A stretch of DNA of 64,000 nt from JABDII01 sp963815325 (GTDB lineage Bacteria; Gemmatimonadota; Gemmatimonadetes; Gemmatimonadales; GWC2-71-9), in contig CAWFGG010000002.1 in assembly GCA_963815325.1 (NCBI GenBank), positions 558,001-622,000 on the forward strand. The letters are read 5' to 3'. The position numbers and the translations under genes were made by a program. The notes beneath the pieces were generated by a model. That model was given only the letters and a program-made list of their open reading frames with translations, did not search any database and was not told where the DNA came from. Every line of letters begins with the position of its first letter. Within the stretch, counting starts at the first letter, position 1. This document shows, one piece after another, positions 59,892-64,000 of the stretch.

Positions 59892-61415
59892 ATGACCTTC
59901 GTCCCACCAGAGTCGTTCAATATGGCGGATTACTTCCTCGACGCCCGTCTGCGGGAGGGAAAGGCCAACGCGACCGCCCTCCGCACCGGTGACGGAGAAT
60001 GGACCTATCAGGCGGTGTTCGAGCTGGCGAACCGGTTCGGCCACCTGCTTCAATCGGCCGGCGTGGAGCCGGAACAACGAGTCATCATTGCGCTCCCAGA
60101 CGGTCCGGAATTCGTAGCCGCTTTGTTCGGCATCTTGAAGATTGGGGCGGTGGTGGTGATGGTCAACCCGCATCTCAAGCCCGATGCCGTTGCCTATTTC
60201 TATGACTATACCCGGGCCCGGGTGGCGCTCATCCACCAAGACACCCGGAGCGCGTTCGAAACCGCTGCCACCGAGGCCCGCCATCTGCAGACGATCTTCG
60301 TGGTGGGAGAGGGCGGATTCACTGAGCAGCTGGCCTCGGCGCCGACTGTGCTCGAGCCCTTCCCGAGCCACCGGGACGATGCGGCCATTTGGCTCTTTTC
60401 GGGGGGGACCACGGGCCATCCCAAGGCGGTCCTGCAGACCCACCGTTCGTTCGCGAATACGACGGAGTGCTATGCCAAACAGGTGATCCGGTACCACGAG
60501 AGCGACATCACGTTGTCGGTGCCGAAACTGTTTTTCGGGTACGCGACCGGCGCGAACCTCTTGTTTCCCTTCGCCGTCGGGGCAAGCAGCGTGCTGTTCC
60601 CGGAACGGGTCACGCCGGAAGTAGTGTTCTCCAACGTCGCGCGGTATCGGCCCACGATTCTGATCGCCGTCCCGACCATGATCTCCCACATGTTGAATCA
60701 CCCCGAGGCGGCGGCGCAGGACCTCTCGGGCGTCCGGGTGGTCACGTCGGCTGGAGAGGCGTTACCCGTCGAGCTGCACCGGCGCTGGCAGGAGACGTTT
60801 GGCGTCGAATTGCTCGACGGCCTCGGGACCGCCGAAATGTGGCACATCTTCATCTCGAACCGGCCTGGGGCGGTCCGACCCGGCAGCCTGGGAACCGTGG
60901 TGCCGGGCTTCGAGGTACGAGTCTGCGACGAGGAAGGGGCAGAAGTTCCCGATGGCGAAGTCGGATGGCTCCGGGTGCGCGGACAATCACGGGCCATCGG
61001 CTACTGGCAACAGATGGAGAAGACCGCGGATGCGTTTCAAGGGGAGTGGTACGTGTCGGGCGACATGGTGCAACGTGACTCCGACGGATACTTCACCTAT
61101 GCCGGGCGCGGAGACGACATGCTGAAGGTCTCGGGCAAGTGGCTCTCCCCGCAAGAAGTCGAAAACTGCCTGCTCCAACATCCCGCCGTCGAGGAAGTCG
61201 CGGTGGTCGGCAGTATCGATGACGAGGGCCTCACCCAGCCGCATGCGTTCATCGTCCCCATCGGCGCCCCGCCCACCGAGCACGAACTCCAGGCGTTCCT
61301 CAAGGAGCGCCTGGAGTCGTACAAGCTACCTAGAACCATCACCTGTCTCGAGACACTCCCGCGAACCCACCTCGGCAAGGTCGATCGGGCGCGTCTCCGT
61401 CGCCTTCCCGACTAA
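59892..61415 (+). CDS. Benzoate/2-aminobenzoate-CoA ligase family protein
   Basis: 507 residues, ANL superfamily. AMP-binding IWLFSGGTTGHPKAVLQTH, then PKLFFGYATGANLLFPF, TSAGEALPVELHRRW, LDGLGTAEMWHIFISN, YVSGDMVQRDSDGYFTYAGRGDDMLKVSGKW, and C-terminal LPRTHLGKVDRARLR with the acylating lysine. Segment order is that of benzoate-CoA ligases. Given TDO, kynureninase and anthraniloyl-CoA monooxygenase in the same block, anthranilate (2-aminobenzoate) is the likely substrate. Divergent from the rest of the operon; convergent with the M1 peptidase. Confidence 0.93.
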   Translation: MTFVPPESFNMADYFLDARLREGKANATALRTGDGEWTYQAVFELANRFGHLLQSAGVEPEQRVIIALPDGPEFVAALFGILKIGAVVVMVNPHLKPDAVAYFYDYTRARVALIHQDTRSAFETAATEARHLQTIFVVGEGGFTEQLASAPTVLEPFPSHRDDAAIWLFSGGTTGHPKAVLQTHRSFANTTECYAKQVIRYHESDITLSVPKLFFGYATGANLLFPFAVGASSVLFPERVTPEVVFSNVARYRPTILIAVPTMISHMLNHPEAAAQDLSGVRVVTSAGEALPVELHRRWQETFGVELLDGLGTAEMWHIFISNRPGAVRPGSLGTVVPGFEVRVCDEEGAEVPDGEVGWLRVRGQSRAIGYWQQMEKTADAFQGEWYVSGDMVQRDSDGYFTYAGRGDDMLKVSGKWLSPQEVENCLLQHPAVEEVAVVGSIDDEGLTQPHAFIVPIGAPPTEHELQAFLKERLESYKLPRTITCLETLPRTHLGKVDRARLRRLPD

Positions 61416-61419
61416 GCAC

Positions 61420-63406
61420 TCACGGTCGTTCCCACGCGTTGTTCGCACGATCGACGTCAGGCAACGCGCCGTCGGCGTCGAGTTCCACCTTCACAACCGG
61501 ACGACTCGAATCGATGTCGAGGGTGGCGTGCGCCTGTCCGGTGAGCCAGTGCTCGACGGAGACCACGCGATTGTCCGTCGTACCATCATCAAACGTCACG
61601 GTCACGTAGGCGGGCATCGGCAGGTATCCCCGGTCCGCGATGACGATTCGGGTGCCGCCGGGGATGGGCTCGACCGCCTCCACAGCCTGGTCCAGCGTCC
61701 ATGTCTCGTAATACCAGCTGTGCCAGAACCAGTCGAGGTCCTCGCCGCTCACCGATTCCATTGTAGTGAAGAAGTCCCACGGCTTGGGGTGCTTGAAGGC
61801 CCAGTTGCGCAGATACGTCTGCCAGGCCTTCTGGAATCGGTCCTCGCCGAGGTAGCGCCGAAGGGCCACCAACGCGGTGGCGGGCTTCGAATAGGATGCC
61901 ACACCCCCCGCTCCCTGGTACTGGAAGTCGGTCCACCGCATCATCTCGCCCTCGGTACCGCGTCGCGTCTGAGCGACATACGATTGCCGGTCTCCCTCGT
62001 CGAAATCCGGTCCGGGAAAGAACTCCTTCGACGCTTGGTTTTCGTGGAACGACGTCGAGCCCTCGTCCATCCAGCCGTACCGCTTTTCATCCACCCCAAT
62101 GATCATGGGCAGCCACATGTGGGCTTCTTCGTGGGCCGTCACGTGGTAGAGCGCGCTATCGCCGGCGTCATTGTAGTCTCCAATGAGGGTCATCATGGGG
62201 AATTCCATGCCGCCGCCCATGATGCCTCCGCCCTCGACGGCGGTCATGTGCGGCCACGGATAGGGCACCCCAGTGAATCGGGACAGAGAAGTCGATGGCA
62301 TGCTGGGTAAAGCGAACGGAATGCTGCCATCGCGGTGCGCTCGACCGCCAGAACCCATCCACCCGCGTATAGTCTGTTTGACCATCGCCGTCGCGGTCAC
62401 CCACCGCGGTGCGTGCGGCATCCCAGCGTGATTCGCGCGTGGCGCTGAACGCCATATCGCGCACGTTCTGGGCGGTGAAGCGCCAGCGCAGCCGTCCGGT
62501 GGCGGACGTCCGGGTGGCGCGGCCGGGGCCGAAATCATCCTCGGTCAATACCGCCACCACGTCGTCACTTTGTTCCGCCCGGGTGAGGCGTTCGAGAACG
62601 GCCGACGGCAGTACCTCTGCACGATTCTGGAGGGTACCGGTGCCCATGATCACCCAGCCCTCGGGCGCTTCGATGGTGACGTCATAGTTGCCGTACCCCA
62701 TGTAGAACTCGGCGTTCCCCAGATACGAATCGAGCTGCCAGCCCACCACGTCGTCGTACACCGCCATCTGGGGATACCAATAGGCCATGTAGATCAGATT
62801 GTCCTTGTTCCAGCCCATCCTACCCGATTGTGGCGCCTTGAAGCCCCAGGAGATCTCGAGCGTCAGCGAGTCTCCCGAGCGCACTGGCGTGGGCGGCCGG
62901 ATGGCAAGGATGGTTCCCTGAACCTGGTAGCCGGCTCCACGCCGGAGCTCACCTTCGCTCAGCGTTTGCCCTCCGGCAGCCACGCCGGTGAGCTGGACGC
63001 CACCCGTCATCTCCACTGGACGATTCCGCGCCACACCAGGCGAGTGGAGGTTCTGGAGGAGGTGGAGGAAGACCACATTCAGCGAACGGGGAGAGCGATT
63101 GTAGTAGGTGATCGCGGCCCGGCCGTCCAGGCGCTTCTCCTTGGGATCGAGCGACGCCTCGATTCGATAATCGGTCCACTGCTGCCAATACTTGGCCCCG
63201 GGCGCTCCCGTGATGCTTCGGGTCCCGGCATCGATCGCGGCTCGGTATTCCGGGGGGGGCACCACCGGGTAGGGCACCGGACGCTCCGGTCGCGCCGCGG
63301 CGGGAGTGACAGCTGGTTCGGGGGCGACGCCCTGTTGAACGACCTGGGTAGGACTGCCGCACCCGACACCAAACGCCACCGCGATTCCCAGCACGAGACC
63401 TCGCAT
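61420..63406 (-). pseudogene. M1-family (gluzincin) aminopeptidase lipoprotein, frameshifted
   Basis: About 660 residues in two frames. The first (63406 to about 62290) has a lipobox (FGVGC, Cys 16) and the N-terminal domain (YRIEASLDPKEKRLDG, MGWNKDNLIYMAYWYPQMAVYDD). The second (about 62290 to 61420) has FTGVPYPWPHMTAVEGGG, zinc motif HEEAH with Glu 18 residues on (YGWMDEGS), and the C-terminal domain. One extra base near 62282-62292 breaks the reading: after IDF the first frame runs into out-of-frame Arg/His-rich sequence and stops at 62168. Deleting one base restores IDSLSRFTGV. Either a real lesion or a base-call error. Confidence 0.85.
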
Positions 63407-63607
63407 TGGTATTCTCCCTTTCTTCTGAGTGCCTCAAGGTAGCCTTCTCCCCGTGGAGCCGGAGCCGCCTGGGGAGGCAAGCAGCCAAGAATGTGTTAGA
63501 CAGACGCAACCGAACGGCGTTAGGATTCGTAAGAAAGTGTGAAGACCTGCTCTCTCAGGTCTGGCCAGGGCAGGATCCAGGGCAGACCGGTCACGAATCG
63601 AGGCGAT

Positions 63608-64000
63608 GTGCTGCATCGGCGAGCCCCAAGCCCGATCCGAATTCTGGTCCTGCGCGGCCGCGCAATCGTCGCGCTGCTGAGCCTCTGGGCGGTCTCGAGC
63701 GGCGTAGCCCAGACCGGCGGAGGCTCACCGGACGGCCCGGCGGCCCTCGGCGGCCACACCAGGGGTCGAGCTTTCTACTTCACACGCGCCGTCTACACCG
63801 ATGTCGAGCGGCGCGGCCGGTTCGGGTGGTGGAGTGTGGATTACCCCAAGGCCGACCGTCAGTTCCTCATGGGACTGACACGGCTGACCGGCATCGATGC
63901 CCACCATTCCGAAAACCCCGTCCGGCTCGACGACCCTGAACTCCGTCGGTATCCGTTGGTTTACGCGGTCGAAGTGGGGCACATGGCCCTCACCGACGCC
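63608..64000 (+). CDS. DUF4159-family exported protein (5' part)
   Basis: 131 residues visible, continuing past the window. GTG start at 63608 with GAGG 4 bases upstream. Signal sequence about 13-38 (LVLRGRAIVALLSLWAVSS, cleavage near AQT). The mature part begins FYFTRAVYTDVERRG, then FGWWSVDYPKADRQFLMGLTRLTG and HHSENPVRLDDPELRRYPLVYAVEVGHM, the DUF4159 signature (periplasmic, fold like a glutamine amidotransferase/VWA-partner domain). Function unknown. Divergent from the M1 peptidase over a 201-base gap in which I see no clear promoter boxes. Confidence 0.82.
   Translation, partial: MLHRRAPSPIRILVLRGRAIVALLSLWAVSSGVAQTGGGSPDGPAALGGHTRGRAFYFTRAVYTDVERRGRFGWWSVDYPKADRQFLMGLTRLTGIDAHHSENPVRLDDPELRRYPLVYAVEVGHMALTDA

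Noticed and set aside
1..64000. CRISPR arrays, insertion sequences or prophage
   Set aside because: No regularly spaced direct repeats, transposase, integrase or phage structural genes were seen.

Overview
The window is a high-GC bacterial chromosome segment with short intergenic gaps, many 1-4 base start/stop overlaps and three tRNA genes without encoded CCA ends. The gene mix (B-type ba3 oxidase, DUF4097 and DUF4159 proteins, many amidohydrolases and dipeptidases, cyanophycin genes, DosS-like kinase) suggests a free-living aerobic heterotroph, most like Gemmatimonadota. That assignment is inferred from gene content, not from a marker gene. I found no phage, transposase, integrase or CRISPR array.

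Layout: 1-3.9 kb, a class V aminotransferase (cut by the left edge) with hutI and hutU. 4.0-7.1 kb, an ECF sigma/anti-sigma pair followed by two DUF4097 proteins. 7.1-9.1 kb, a membrane-anchored sorbosone-dehydrogenase-like protein, a small secreted protein and tRNA-Pro. 9.5-20.3 kb, a redox/respiration island: acidic small protein, two tandem-domain universal stress proteins, a CxxCH outer-membrane-like protein overlapping a cytochrome c, a GAF histidine kinase with response regulator, a P1B ATPase, and a ba3-type oxidase including its tiny subunit IIa. 20.3-24.8 kb, a divergent KamA-family radical SAM enzyme facing a four-gene RiPP-like set (PqqD, lasso-B2-like protease, HprK-like kinase, nucleotidyltransferase) with no recognisable precursor. 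24.8-28 kb, tRNA-Thr, tRNA-Leu, an outer-membrane protein, SURF1 and an M19 dipeptidase.

28-38 kb holds a tightly packed six-gene operon (ABC-type binding lipoprotein, GHMP sugar kinase, heparinase-II/III-like lyase, GSA-type aminotransferase, two PF04909 amidohydrolases) divergent from two Dpp-type permeases. This is my best candidate for an undescribed carbohydrate pathway. 38-40.6 kb has a CBS protein and an acyl-CoA transferase/GNAT fusion, separated by a 59-base dyad. 40.7-47.3 kb is a cyanophycin operon covering degradation and synthesis (iadA, cphB, cphA) plus an extra Mur-ligase-only protein. 47.3-50 kb carries DUF2784, MarR and TPR proteins.

50-61.4 kb encodes a nearly complete route from tryptophan to anthranilate (TDO, kynureninase) and on through 2-aminobenzoyl-CoA (CoA ligase, fused monooxygenase/reductase, OYE-like reductase, acyl-CoA dehydrogenase, enoyl-CoA hydratase, RidA-type deaminase, SDR). 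A creatininase-family amidohydrolase may fill the missing formamidase step. 61.4-64 kb holds a frameshifted M1 aminopeptidase and the start of a DUF4159 protein. The common theme is amino-acid salvage (His, possibly Lys, Trp, Asp/Arg from cyanophycin) feeding an aerobic chain.
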